DNA from: CAWDCV01 sp963728125
GTDB taxonomy: Bacteria; Actinomycetota; Actinomycetes; CAWDCV01
Assembly (NCBI GenBank): GCA_963728125.1
Contig: CAVSIZ010000019.1
Location: 1-64,000 of the forward strand
Direction: 5' to 3'
Length of the DNA: 64,000 bases
The translations under genes and the position numbers were made by a program. Shown here one piece after another: positions 34,797-42,997 of the stretch; position 1 is the first letter of the stretch; each line of letters begins with the position of its first letter. The notes beneath the pieces were generated by a model that did no database searches, was not told the origin of the DNA, and was given only the letters and a program-made list of their open reading frames with translations.

Positions 34797-35977
34797 TCTC
34801 TCGTACGGACGACGGTCGACGTGCGATGGCGGTCCATTCGCTTCCACCCGAGCGCGTCGTCGGCGATGAGCAGTGCCTGGATGTTGGCCGAGCCCTCGCC
34901 GGTCTGCCAGAGCTTGGCGTAGTTGAGATAGATGCTGATCGGTACGTCGTCGCTGAACGCGGCGCCGCCGAAGATCTCGGCCGCCGCCTGAGCAGCGCGG
35001 TTGCCGACCTCGCCAGCGAAGTACTTGGCGACCGAGCTTTCCCGGGTCGCGACGGTGCCGGTGTCATACCCGCGCGCCGCCTCGCGTACGAGAGCTCGCG
35101 CTGCGGCGACGTCACATGCCATCTCGGCGATCAGCTTCTTGATCATCTGGAACGAGCCGATCTTCTCGCCGAACGCCTCGCGCTGGTTGGCGTACTCCAC
35201 CGACGCGTCGAGACACGCCTGCGCAAGGCCGACCGAGCGCGACGCCACCGAAAGCCGCCCGTAGTCCATGGCGGTCATCGCGACGGCGAAGCCCTGCCCG
35301 ACATCGCCGAGCACGTTGCGCGCCGGCACGCGTACGCCGTCAAGGGTGACTGCGTTGGTCGGCATCAAGGACCCCAGAACGCGGCACGGTACGCGCGTCG
35401 TCGAAAAGCGGGGACTATCGGTCGGTACGACAAAGGCGGTCACCCCGCGATGCCTCGCCGCCGGATCGGTCTTGGCATAAACCACCGCGACGTCGGCAAC
35501 GTTGGCGTTGGTGATCCACATCTTGGCGCCGTCGAGCACGAAGTCGTCGCCGTCGCGCCGAGCCCGCGTCCGCATCGCGCCGAGGAAGTCCGAGCCGCCG
35601 TCCGGCTCCGTCATCGCGTTGCAGCCGAGCAGCTCGCCAGCGATGAGCCCGGGGACGTACCGCTCGACCAGCTCGTCGCTGCCCCACGCGGCGATCGTCA
35701 ACGGGACGGTTGCGGCTTGCAGGTTCATGGCGGCGCTCAGTGGCGGGTAGACCCAGGCCAGCTGCTCGGCGACCGCAGCCAGCGCGGTGTAGCCAGCTGC
35801 CGTACCGCCCATGGACTCGGGGAAGCAGCACCCGAAGAAGCCGAGCCGGCCCATATCGCGGTACAGCTCGCGGGGGAACTCCTTCTTCTCCTCGAGCTCG
35901 CGCACTCGAGGGCGAACCTCGCGCAGTCCCCAGTCGCGGACCAGCTCCGACAGCTCGTCTGCGAGATCGTTCGACAT
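34793..35977 (-). CDS. Acyl-CoA dehydrogenase
   Basis: 394 residues. CFPESMGGTAAGY, MTEPDGGSDFLGAMRT, GAKMWITNANVADVAVVYAKTD, NQREAFGEKIGSFQ and AAQAAAEIFGGAAFSDDVPIS with GSANIQALLIADDALG give the acyl-CoA dehydrogenase fold. The GGSDFLG loop resembles glutaryl-/cyclohexane-carboxyl-CoA type dehydrogenases. First gene of a two-gene operon with the MenB/BadI-like crotonase. Divergent from the GntR regulator across copy 3 of the island motif. Confidence 0.9.
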   Translation of the reverse strand: MSNDLADELSELVRDWGLREVRPRVRELEEKKEFPRELYRDMGRLGFFGCCFPESMGGTAAGYTALAAVAEQLAWVYPPLSAAMNLQAATVPLTIAAWGSDELVERYVPGLIAGELLGCNAMTEPDGGSDFLGAMRTRARRDGDDFVLDGAKMWITNANVADVAVVYAKTDPAARHRGVTAFVVPTDSPRFSTTRVPCRVLGSLMPTNAVTLDGVRVPARNVLGDVGQGFAVAMTAMDYGRLSVASRSVGLAQACLDASVEYANQREAFGEKIGSFQMIKKLIAEMACDVAAARALVREAARGYDTGTVATRESSVAKYFAGEVGNRAAQAAAEIFGGAAFSDDVPISIYLNYAKLWQTGEGSANIQALLIADDALGWKRMDRHRTSTVVRTRE

Positions 35978-35978
35978 C

Positions 35979-36002
35979 CCTGCTGATCATAAATATGGAT
36001 AG
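35979..36002 (+). promoter_or_regulatory. Island 24-bp promoter/operator motif, copy 3 (degenerate)
   Basis: Reads CCTGCTGATCATAAATAT then GGATAG. The 3' half matches copies 1 and 2; the 5' half is weaker. It abuts the start of the divergent acyl-CoA dehydrogenase (35977) and lies 104 nt upstream of the GntR gene, so the regulator may control itself. Confidence 0.45.
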
Positions 36003-36105
36003 GATGAGGGTCAACATTTCTGGCCGAGCACGCAGCGGTACGGCAGAGTGGACGCCCGGTAATCCGGTCGATCCACCTGCTTGCACAGAGAGGACGGCGG
36101 CGCCC

Positions 36106-36870
36106 ATGACCCAGGGACAGCCCATGAGTCCCAATGGGGCTGCCCGGCCGCCCAAGGCGGCCATGCTCATCGCGCAGCGGATCATTCGCGACGTCATCTC
36201 TGCCCAGCTCAAGCCGGGTGACCTACTGCTGCCCGAGCGGACGATGCTCGAGCGCTACCAGACCGGGCGCGGCACGCTGCGCGAGGCGCTGCGACTGCTC
36301 GAGTTCCAAGGCGTGATCTCGCTGAAGCCGGGACCGCGGGGCGGCCCGGTGCTGCAGCAGCCGACGGCCGTTCACCTCGCCAGCACTCTCGTGCTGTTGC
36401 TGCAGCTCAAGGAGGCGCCGTTCCGCAGCATCGTCGAGGTGCGCTCGGCGATGGAGCCGATGATCAGCCGGCTCGCGGCCGAACGGATGACCGACGAGGC
36501 GCTCGAGGAGCTGGGCGGGACGATCGACCAGATGCGCGACAACCTGGGCAACCAGGACCTGTTCCTCGAGGCCAACAAGCGCTTCCACGACATCATCGCC
36601 TGGTCGTCGGGCAACCCGCTGTTCGGCTACATCGTCGACTCGCTGCTCGGCATCATGGACGGCACCGTCATCGGCATCGACTACCCGGGCCCGCGGCGCG
36701 CCGCGATCCTGACGGCTCACGACGAGATCTTCCAGGCGCTGCGGCGCCGCGATCCGGAGGCGGCCGAGGCCCGGATGCGCGAGCACATCGAGGCGTACGA
36801 GCGCTACGCGCAGCGCAAGTTCCCCGAGGTCCTCGACACCGTCATCCGCTGGGATCGGGCGATGATGTAA
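36106..36870 (+). CDS. GntR family transcriptional regulator, FCD (FadR-like) subfamily
   Basis: 254 residues. The winged-helix DNA-binding domain (about residues 20-90) has the GntR signature LKPGDLLLPERTMLERYQTGRGTLREALRLLEFQGVI. The all-helical FCD effector domain follows, with metal/ligand His and Asp residues in FHDIIAWSSGN and TAHDEIFQALRRRDPEAAEARMREHIEAY. Such regulators usually bind carboxylate effectors. The ATG at 36106 is the likely start (GAGGACGG upstream); 36124 is an alternative. It is the only regulator in the island and the obvious candidate to read the shared promoter motif. Confidence 0.9.
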   Translation: MTQGQPMSPNGAARPPKAAMLIAQRIIRDVISAQLKPGDLLLPERTMLERYQTGRGTLREALRLLEFQGVISLKPGPRGGPVLQQPTAVHLASTLVLLLQLKEAPFRSIVEVRSAMEPMISRLAAERMTDEALEELGGTIDQMRDNLGNQDLFLEANKRFHDIIAWSSGNPLFGYIVDSLLGIMDGTVIGIDYPGPRRAAILTAHDEIFQALRRRDPEAAEARMREHIEAYERYAQRKFPEVLDTVIRWDRAMM

Positions 36871-36871
36871 C

Positions 36872-36914
36872 GACTTCCGACGATGCGGAGCGCAGCGGAG
36901 GCGAGGAGGAAGTC
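36872..36914. terminator. Inverted repeat between convergent GntR and amidohydrolase genes
   Basis: GACTTCC (36872-36878) pairs with GGAAGTC (36908-36914), with a purine-rich GGAGCGCAGCGGAGGCGAGG-type loop. It starts directly after the gntR stop and ends four bases before the facing amidohydrolase stop; a bidirectional terminator is likely. Confidence 0.55.
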
Positions 36915-36917
36915 AGT

Positions 36918-37751
36918 TCAGGAGAGCGTGTAGACGCGTTCAGCCGTCCTGCCGAACACCTGCGCGTGATCCGTCGGCTCGAGCAGCTGCTCGGTGACGT
37001 CCACCACGACGTCGTACGGTGCGTGCAGTAGCGACACCGGCCAATCCGAGCCGAACATCACCCGGTCAGCGCCGAACGCCTCCAGCGCGACGTCGACGTA
37101 CCGCCGGGTCGGACCGGTCACGGTCAGGATCTGCGACAGCTTGCACGTCACGTTCGGCTCTGCCGCCAGCGTGCGGATGCCGATGGCCCAGCCGTCCAGG
37201 CCCGCTGGGAGGGTCGGCGGCTTGCCGAGGTGGTCGAGGACGAACCTCATGCTCGGGTGGTTACGGACAGTAAGGAGCACCGCGTCCAGATGCTCGGGCC
37301 GGAAGATCAGGTCGTACGGCAGCTGAGCGGCGGCCACCGCCGCAAGTCCACGCTGCACCTGCGGCGAGCCGAGCCAGCCGGCCGGGTCGTTGTCGACCAG
37401 CGCCAGGTGGCGGATGCCGACGAGCCAGCGCCCGTTGGGTCTTTCGCGTAGTTCCGCCAACCGGTCGGCGATGTCGGGCGCGGCCAGGTCGACCCAGCCC
37501 ACGACACCGGCAACCCGCGGTTCGACAGCCGCGTACGCCAGCAGGTCGTCGGTCTCGTCCGGGTCATTGATTGCCTGCACGAGGACCGCTGAGTCGACGT
37601 CGGTCGCGTCGGCGACCTGGACCCAGTCCGACACGGCGAATGTGCTGCGGATCGCGCTGCGTGCCTCGTCGATCCACGGCACGTCTCGGCGAGCGAGGTC
37701 CCAGACGTGGACGTGTGCGTCGATGCGGCGCGCATTTCTCGTGTCTTGCAT
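36918..37751 (-). CDS. Amidohydrolase family protein (lactonase-like)
   Basis: 277 residues from ATG 37751 (MQDTRNARRIDAHVHVW); an upstream ATG at 37793 is possible. The metal motif DAHVHVWD, GIRHLALVD, RFVLDHLGKPP and FGSDWPVSLLHAPYDVV place it in the amidohydrolase 2 family near L-fuconolactonase and 2-pyrone-4,6-dicarboxylate lactonase. It would hydrolyse a lactone or decarboxylate a ring acid. It has no close operon partner and differs clearly from the amidohydrolase at 18497. Confidence 0.85.
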   Translation of the reverse strand: MQDTRNARRIDAHVHVWDLARRDVPWIDEARSAIRSTFAVSDWVQVADATDVDSAVLVQAINDPDETDDLLAYAAVEPRVAGVVGWVDLAAPDIADRLAELRERPNGRWLVGIRHLALVDNDPAGWLGSPQVQRGLAAVAAAQLPYDLIFRPEHLDAVLLTVRNHPSMRFVLDHLGKPPTLPAGLDGWAIGIRTLAAEPNVTCKLSQILTVTGPTRRYVDVALEAFGADRVMFGSDWPVSLLHAPYDVVVDVTEQLLEPTDHAQVFGRTAERVYTLS

Positions 37752-37923
37752 CACACGGCGTCCCGTGTAGTCCGACGGTGCGCGGGTATCCATAAGCTCA
37801 ACCCAAGTAAAGCGTCCCAGTGGTGTTGCCCCGGACCCGGCAGCCCGTCGCCCGCGCTGCCGTCGAGACCCGGGAGTACCACGTGATCAACCCAGGAACA
37901 GCTGCTCGTCCGCGGTCCGCCCG

Positions 37924-39006
37924 ATGACGGCGGTCAGTGACGCCCCACCCCTAGCGGTGGAGTCGACTCCACTGCGCACCCGGCACGTCAGCACCTACGC
38001 CCAGCTGTCGCGCCGCGTGCAGGAAAGTGGGTTGCTGCGTCGCCGGTACGGCTACTACTGGACCCGGTTGGTCGCGGTCGTGGCCGCGTTCGTCTTGGTC
38101 TGGGTCATCGTCGTGCTCGTCGGTAACTCCTGGATCCAGCTGGCGCTCGCGGCCGCCCTCGCGGTGATCTCGACCCAGTTCGGTTTCCTCGGACACGATG
38201 CGGCGCACAGGCAGATCTTCGCGTCCCACCGCTGGAACGAGTGGACGTCGCGAGTGCTCAGCGCATTCGCAGGGCTCAGCTACGGCTGGTGGATCAGCAA
38301 GCACAATCGCCATCACAAGGCACCCAACCAGGAGGGCAACGACCCCGACATCGCTCCTGGAGCTCTCGCCTTCACCCCCGCAGCCGCGGCGGCAAAGACG
38401 GGTCTCGCCGCGCGGCTAGCTCGCTACCAAGGCTGGTTCTTCTTCCCGCTGCTCACCCTCGAGGGATTGCACCTGCACGCCAAGAGCGTCCAGACGGTCT
38501 TTCGTCGGGCTCCCCTCGCCCACCGCTGGGTCGAGGCGACCTTCCTCGCCGCGCGTCTCGGCGGCTACCTTGCCGCGCTCGTCCTGATCCTCCCGCCGGG
38601 GAAGGCCGTCGCATTCTTCGGTGTCCAGATGGCCATCTTCGGCGTCCTGCTGGGCGGCGCCTTTGCACCGAATCACAAGGGGATGCCGATCGTGCCGGCG
38701 AACCTCAAGGTCGACTTCCTGCGTCGCCAGGTCCTCATGTCGCGCAACATCCGGGGCGGGCTCTTCATCGACTTCGCGATGGGCGGCCTGAACTATCAAA
38801 TCGAGCACCACCTTTTCCCGAGCATGCCCCGGCCCAACTTGAAGCGGGCCCAGGCGATGGTCCGAGCCCATTGCGCCGAGCAGGGGGTCACGTACACGGA
38901 GACCACGCTGCTGAAGTCGTACGGGATCGTGGTGCGCTACCTCAACGCGGTAGGGCTACGTGCGCGTGACCCGTTCGAGTGCCCGCTGGTGTCGCAGTAC
39001 CGCTGA
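37924..39006 (+). CDS. Membrane fatty acid desaturase
   Basis: 360 residues. Three His boxes of the acyl-lipid/acyl-CoA desaturases are present: HDAAH near residue 98, HNRHH near 133 and QIEHH near 300. Two pairs of membrane helices (about 45-75 and 215-255) flank them. It introduces a double bond into a fatty acyl chain with a di-iron centre. It stands alone; the 130-nt upstream region lacks the island motif, so it is probably regulated apart from the catabolic genes. Confidence 0.9.
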   Translation: MTAVSDAPPLAVESTPLRTRHVSTYAQLSRRVQESGLLRRRYGYYWTRLVAVVAAFVLVWVIVVLVGNSWIQLALAAALAVISTQFGFLGHDAAHRQIFASHRWNEWTSRVLSAFAGLSYGWWISKHNRHHKAPNQEGNDPDIAPGALAFTPAAAAAKTGLAARLARYQGWFFFPLLTLEGLHLHAKSVQTVFRRAPLAHRWVEATFLAARLGGYLAALVLILPPGKAVAFFGVQMAIFGVLLGGAFAPNHKGMPIVPANLKVDFLRRQVLMSRNIRGGLFIDFAMGGLNYQIEHHLFPSMPRPNLKRAQAMVRAHCAEQGVTYTETTLLKSYGIVVRYLNAVGLRARDPFECPLVSQYR

Positions 39007-39163
39007 GCTACGCACCGCCGCTGCTGCGGATCACGAGCGAATCGGCAGCTAGGACGTGCCCCTAGCGCAGGTCCGCATGCACGCCAGTATGGGAACCGGG
39101 CCCGGTATCCGGTGCTGAAATACGGACCAGAACGTGCGATCCAGGCCGGGCTAGGGTGCCATC

Positions 39164-39664
39164 GTGGCGGGCCAGGACTACCACCTCGCGCAGGTGAATA
39201 TTGCGCTGCCCGTAGAGCCGCTCACGTCGCAGCGGTTGGCCGCGTTCGTCGAGCTGCTCGAGCCGGTCAATGCTTTGGCTGACAGCGCGCCGGGATTCGT
39301 GTGGCGGCTCCAGACCGAAGACGGCGACGCGACCGCGGTGCGTGCGTTCGGCGACGACCGCTTGATCGTGAACATGAGTGTCTGGGCATCGGTTGAGGAC
39401 CTCGCGGCCTTTGTCTTCGGCAGTTTCCACGCCGCGGTCATGCGACGCCGCCGTGAATGGTTCGCGCGCATACGTGAGCCGTATGCGACTTCCTGGTGGG
39501 TCCGCGCCGGTGTGCGTCCCACTGTCGCCGACGCCGAGGCCCGGCTCATGGCGCTACGCGCGCATGGACCCACCCCATTCGCTTTCACGCTCCGAAGAGC
39601 GTTCCCGCCGCCGGGCAGAATCGCCGAGCAGCGCACCAACGACGACTGGTTCTGCCCGGCTTAG
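39164..39664 (+). CDS. DUF3291 domain protein
   Basis: 166 residues, GTG start. YHLAQVNIALPVEPL, GFVWRLQTEDGD, RLIVNMSVWASVEDLAAFVF and ATSWWVRAGVRPTVADAEARL match DUF3291, a ferredoxin-fold family of small proteins of unknown function related to heme/antibiotic-biosynthesis monooxygenase folds. Stop overlaps the MaoC-like gene stop tail to tail by 4 nt. The 157 nt between the desaturase and this gene hold no further feature I can support. Confidence 0.8.
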   Translation: MAGQDYHLAQVNIALPVEPLTSQRLAAFVELLEPVNALADSAPGFVWRLQTEDGDATAVRAFGDDRLIVNMSVWASVEDLAAFVFGSFHAAVMRRRREWFARIREPYATSWWVRAGVRPTVADAEARLMALRAHGPTPFAFTLRRAFPPPGRIAEQRTNDDWFCPA

Positions 39665-40125
39665 GACTGCTCCACCGGCTTCTTGAGGATCATGCCGCTG
39701 CGGTGACAGAGGTGGACGACCTCGTCGCGCTGGTTGTAGCCGCGATGCTCGAACCACACGATGCCCGCCTCGGGCCGGCTCTTGGACTCACGCTTGCGCA
39801 GGATGGTCGTCTCCGCGCGCAGCGTGTCGCCGTGGAAGACCGGGTTGGGAAAGGTCATCTTCTCGTAGCCGAGGTTGCCGATCGTCGTCCCGAACGTCAG
39901 GTCGTAGACGATCATGCCGCCGATGAGGCCAGCCGTGTACAGGCTGTTCATCAGCCGCTGCCCCTGCGGCAGATGCTTGCGTGCGTACTCCTCGTCGAGG
40001 TGGACCGGCGCGGGATTCATCGTGATGGACGTGAAGAGGACGTTGTCCATCTCCGTCACGGTGCGCCGGTACGCGTGCTTGAACTCCGCGCCCTCGTGCA
40101 TCTCCTCGTACCACAGGCCGGGCAA
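39661..40125 (-). CDS. MaoC-like hydratase (hotdog fold)
   Basis: 154 residues. TTG start with AGGAGG five bases upstream, which decides the start despite the rare codon. The pattern ITMNPAPVHLDEEYAR carries the hydratase Asp/His-type site, and LYTAGLIGGMIVYDLT and FPNPVFHGDTLRAETTIL are typical of (R)-specific enoyl-CoA or mesaconyl-CoA-type hydratases. Follows the CitE-like lyase in the same operon; together they resemble the mycobacterial MaoC-CitE pair next to an acyl-CoA dehydrogenase. Confidence 0.87.
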   Translation of the reverse strand: MPGLWYEEMHEGAEFKHAYRRTVTEMDNVLFTSITMNPAPVHLDEEYARKHLPQGQRLMNSLYTAGLIGGMIVYDLTFGTTIGNLGYEKMTFPNPVFHGDTLRAETTILRKRESKSRPEAGIVWFEHRGYNQRDEVVHLCHRSGMILKKPVEQS

Positions 40126-40137
40126 GAGATCCTCCTG

Positions 40138-41031
40138 TCAGATGCCGCCGTTGAGCGACGCCAGCGCGTCGACCCGGGCGAGCCATTCGGTTGCCTTGTC
40201 GGCGTGTGCCTTGTCGATGTGGATGTCGCCGTACATCACCGCGCCGTCACCGCGCGCCTCGGCTTCCTCGTACGCCGCCAGCAGGCCGCGGTAGAAGTCG
40301 ATGTCCTCCTTGGCCGGCGTGAACGCCTCGTTGACGACCGGCACGTGCGTGGGGTGCAGCACCACCTGCCCGCGAAAGCCCATCTTGCGGTTGCCGATCG
40401 AGAACTCGCGCAGCCCGTCGAGATCACGGATGCGCTCCCACAGCGCCGTCAGTGGATGGATCCCGGCGGCGCGCGAGGCGAGCAGGATGCGGCTGCGGTG
40501 GTGCAGCGACTCCAAGCCCTCAGGCGTCCACTCGTAGCCGACGGCCTTGGCAATGTCGGCGTGCTCTGCGGTCGGTCCGATCATGGCGCCGACCCGCGGT
40601 GATGCCAGCGCGATCTCCTCGCAATGCTGGATGCCCTGCACGGTCTCGATCGGGATGATGTATTCGATCCCGCTGACGCCGCTGCGTGCCTCGAAGTGGT
40701 CGAGCAATGCGTCGTACTTGATGACGTCGATCGCGCTGTCGACCTTGGGCGCGAAGATGCCCGTAAGGCCACGCACCACCGTGGCCTCGAGATCCAGGCC
40801 GGTGAGACCCGTCGGCAACGAGTTTGGCCGAACAAAGAGGCCCAAAGTTGGGTACTCCGTCGAGAGCTGCTGTACGGCGCCGGCGAGTTCGGTGCGCGCC
40901 GACTCCTTGAGTTGGGGAGGGACGGAGTCCTCGAGGTCGAAGCAGATGGCGTCCGCTCCTGCGGCCGCGGCCTTGTCGAACCACGACGTCTTGTGCGCCG
41001 GGACGAAGAGCACGGTGCGGTAGGGCCTCAT
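40138..41031 (-). CDS. HpcH/HpaI aldolase family CoA ester lyase (CitE-like)
   Basis: 297 residues, TIM barrel. RTVLFVPAHKTSWFDKAAAAGADAICFDLEDSVPP carries the substrate Arg and metal Glu/Asp ligands. RPNSLPTGLTGLDLEA, IIPIETVQGI (metal Glu), GRG-like GPTAEHADIA, and LHPTHVPVVNEAF follow. Family members cleave malyl-, citramalyl- or 3-hydroxy-3-methylglutaryl-type CoA esters. Middle gene of an acyl-CoA dehydrogenase-lyase-MaoC operon; the substrate is probably a branched 3-hydroxyacyl-CoA (inference). Confidence 0.9.
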   Translation of the reverse strand: MRPYRTVLFVPAHKTSWFDKAAAAGADAICFDLEDSVPPQLKESARTELAGAVQQLSTEYPTLGLFVRPNSLPTGLTGLDLEATVVRGLTGIFAPKVDSAIDVIKYDALLDHFEARSGVSGIEYIIPIETVQGIQHCEEIALASPRVGAMIGPTAEHADIAKAVGYEWTPEGLESLHHRSRILLASRAAGIHPLTALWERIRDLDGLREFSIGNRKMGFRGQVVLHPTHVPVVNEAFTPAKEDIDFYRGLLAAYEEAEARGDGAVMYGDIHIDKAHADKATEWLARVDALASLNGGI

Positions 41032-41045
41032 TCGCGGTCGCCCCT

Positions 41046-42212
41046 TTAGTAGCTGCGCGGCAGGCCGAGGACATGCTCACTCAGGTAGTTGAGCACCATC
41101 TCCTGGCTGATCGGAGCGAGGCGCTGCAACCGCGACTCGCGGAAGTAGCGCTCGACGTGAAACTCCTTGCCGAACCCGAAACCGCCGTGCGTCTGCAACG
41201 CGGCGTCCGCGGCGCGGAAGGCAGCGTCGGCGGCGAGGTACTTGGCCATGTTCGCCTCACGCCCGCACGGCATGTCGTGGTCGACCATCCAGGCGGCCTT
41301 CTTGCACATCTCGTCGGCAGCGTCGACGCGCATCAGCGCCTCGGCGAGGGGATGAGCGACAGCCTGGTTCTGCCCGATCGGTCGGCCGAAGACGACGCGG
41401 TCGTTCGCGTACGCCACCGCGCGGCGGATCGCGGCCCGGCCGATGCCGATCGACGCGTTGGCGGCGATGACCCGCTCGGCGTTCAAGCCGGACAGGATGG
41501 TGCGGAAGCCCTTGCCCTCCTCGCCAACGAGATCCTCGTCGGCGACGAACAGGTCGTCGATGAACAGCTCGTTGGTGTCGACCGCGTTGCGGCCCATCTT
41601 CGGGATCGGGCGGATCGAGACGCGGTCGCGATCCATGGGCGCGAACAGCAGCGTCAGCCCGTCGGTCTTCTTCGTCACCTGCGCCTTGGGCGTCGTCCGG
41701 CACAGGAGGAGAAAGCGTTCGGCCTCCTGCGCCTTGGTGATCCACACCTTCTTGCCGGTGACGACGTAGCCGCCGTCGACCTTCTTCGCGAATGTCGTGA
41801 TGTTCGTCGTATCGGTGCCCGCGTCCGGCTCGGTGACCGCGAACGAGATGTGCAGGTCACCCGACGTCACGCGCGGCAGGAAGCGCTGCTTCAGATCCTC
41901 GGAGCCGTACTTGATCAGCGGTTCGAAGCCGAAGATGCCGATGTGGACGGCGCTGCAGCCGTTCATGCCGGCGCCGGACGCGGCGATCTCCTGCTCGACG
42001 ATCGCTGCCTCGGTGACGCCGAGCCCGCCGCCGCCGTACTCCTCGGGGATGGTGATACCGAGCCAGCCGGCCTTGGCGACGGCGTTGTAGAAGTCCCAGG
42101 GGAACTCGTGGCTCTGGTCGTGCTCGTACCAGTACTCGTCGGGGAAGTCGCGACACATCTGCCGGACCGCGCTGCGGATGTCCTCGTGGATCGGGTCCTC
42201 GGCGTAGTCCAC
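41046..42212 (-). CDS. Acyl-CoA dehydrogenase
   Basis: About 388 residues from the GTG at 42212, chosen because GGAGGA sits at ribosome-binding distance; ATG 42245 would leave only 13 nt to the divergent hydrolase start. Signatures are IPEEYGGGGLGV, FAVTEPDAGTDTTNITT, GKKVWITKAQEAERFLLL, NDRVVFGRPIGQNQ, QTHGGFGFGKEFHVERYFRESRLQRLAPIS. Similar to FadE-type branched-chain enzymes. First gene of the operon with CitE and MaoC. Confidence 0.9.
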   Translation of the reverse strand: MDYAEDPIHEDIRSAVRQMCRDFPDEYWYEHDQSHEFPWDFYNAVAKAGWLGITIPEEYGGGGLGVTEAAIVEQEIAASGAGMNGCSAVHIGIFGFEPLIKYGSEDLKQRFLPRVTSGDLHISFAVTEPDAGTDTTNITTFAKKVDGGYVVTGKKVWITKAQEAERFLLLCRTTPKAQVTKKTDGLTLLFAPMDRDRVSIRPIPKMGRNAVDTNELFIDDLFVADEDLVGEEGKGFRTILSGLNAERVIAANASIGIGRAAIRRAVAYANDRVVFGRPIGQNQAVAHPLAEALMRVDAADEMCKKAAWMVDHDMPCGREANMAKYLAADAAFRAADAALQTHGGFGFGKEFHVERYFRESRLQRLAPISQEMVLNYLSEHVLGLPRSY

Positions 42213-42242
42213 GTATTCCTCCGCTTCCGTGTCTCGTGCAAT

Positions 42243-42266
42243 CATGCTAATTGTGCGCATGGATAC
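42243..42266 (+). promoter_or_regulatory. Island 24-bp motif, copy 4, running into a start codon
   Basis: Reads CATGCTAATTGTGCG then CATGGATAC. The ATG of the second CATG (42259) is the hydrolase start codon, and GCTAAT seven bases upstream looks like a -10 box, so a leaderless transcript is likely. Confidence 0.6.
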
Positions 42267-42975
42267 GGGTCAAGGCGGTGCACTGTTCGTCATCGTCCAC
42301 GGGGGCCGGCAGGGTGGCTGGTCGTGGCAGCGCGTGGCGCGGCGACTGCGCTCCCTGGGGCACGACGCGCTGACACCGACGCTCACCGGAGTCGGGGAGC
42401 GGGCCCACCTGCTCCGGCCCGATATCGATCTGGACGCGCACGTCGCGGACCTGCTGGCCGTACTCGAGTATGAGGACGTGCAGGACGCGGTTCTCGTCGG
42501 GCACAGCTACGGCGGCATGGTGATCACCGCGGCGTGCGAGGCGGTGCCGCCAGGGCGGATCGGGTCGCTGATCTACTTCGACGCGCTGCTGCCGCGTGCC
42601 GGTGAGAACGCGTATGACCTGATGAACCCGGCGATCACCGCCGATCTCCGCGCAGCCGTCGCATCACAGGGAGACGGGTGGCGCGTCCCCGCGCGGACGG
42701 GGCGCGGCGTGTTCGGGCTGACCGACCCAGACGACGTCGAGTGGGCGGGCGCGCGGCTGACCGACCAGCCGGCGCGCACGTACGAGCAGCCGCTGCGCAG
42801 CGACGCTGCGGCGTCGGCGTATCCGCGCGCGTTCATCCGGTGCACCGACCCGCCGGTTATCCCGGACGACGTCGTCGATCGAGCGCGCAACGACCCGTCG
42901 TGGCACTACAGCGAGATCGCGGCTCCGCATGCGGCGATGATCTCCGCGCCGGACGTCGTCGCCGACGCCTGGTGA
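42259..42975 (+). CDS. Alpha/beta hydrolase
   Basis: 238 residues. FVIVHGGRQGGWSW (oxyanion region), LTPTLTGVGERAHLL, catalytic Ser in VGHSYGGMVI, and a C-terminal His in EIAAPHAAMIS match the alpha/beta hydrolase group of salicylate-esterase-like and thioesterase-like enzymes. The start ATG lies inside the island motif without a Shine-Dalgarno, implying leaderless translation. No operon partner; followed by a repeat region. Confidence 0.88.
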   Translation: MDTGQGGALFVIVHGGRQGGWSWQRVARRLRSLGHDALTPTLTGVGERAHLLRPDIDLDAHVADLLAVLEYEDVQDAVLVGHSYGGMVITAACEAVPPGRIGSLIYFDALLPRAGENAYDLMNPAITADLRAAVASQGDGWRVPARTGRGVFGLTDPDDVEWAGARLTDQPARTYEQPLRSDAAASAYPRAFIRCTDPPVIPDDVVDRARNDPSWHYSEIAAPHAAMISAPDVVADAW

Positions 42976-42997
42976 CGGCCGCCGCTGCGTTGGCGCG

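Noticed and set aside
41046..42260. Starting the acyl-CoA dehydrogenase at ATG 42245 or 42260
   Set aside because: Either start would run into or nearly touch the divergent hydrolase start; a GGAGGA ribosome-binding site precedes GTG 42212.
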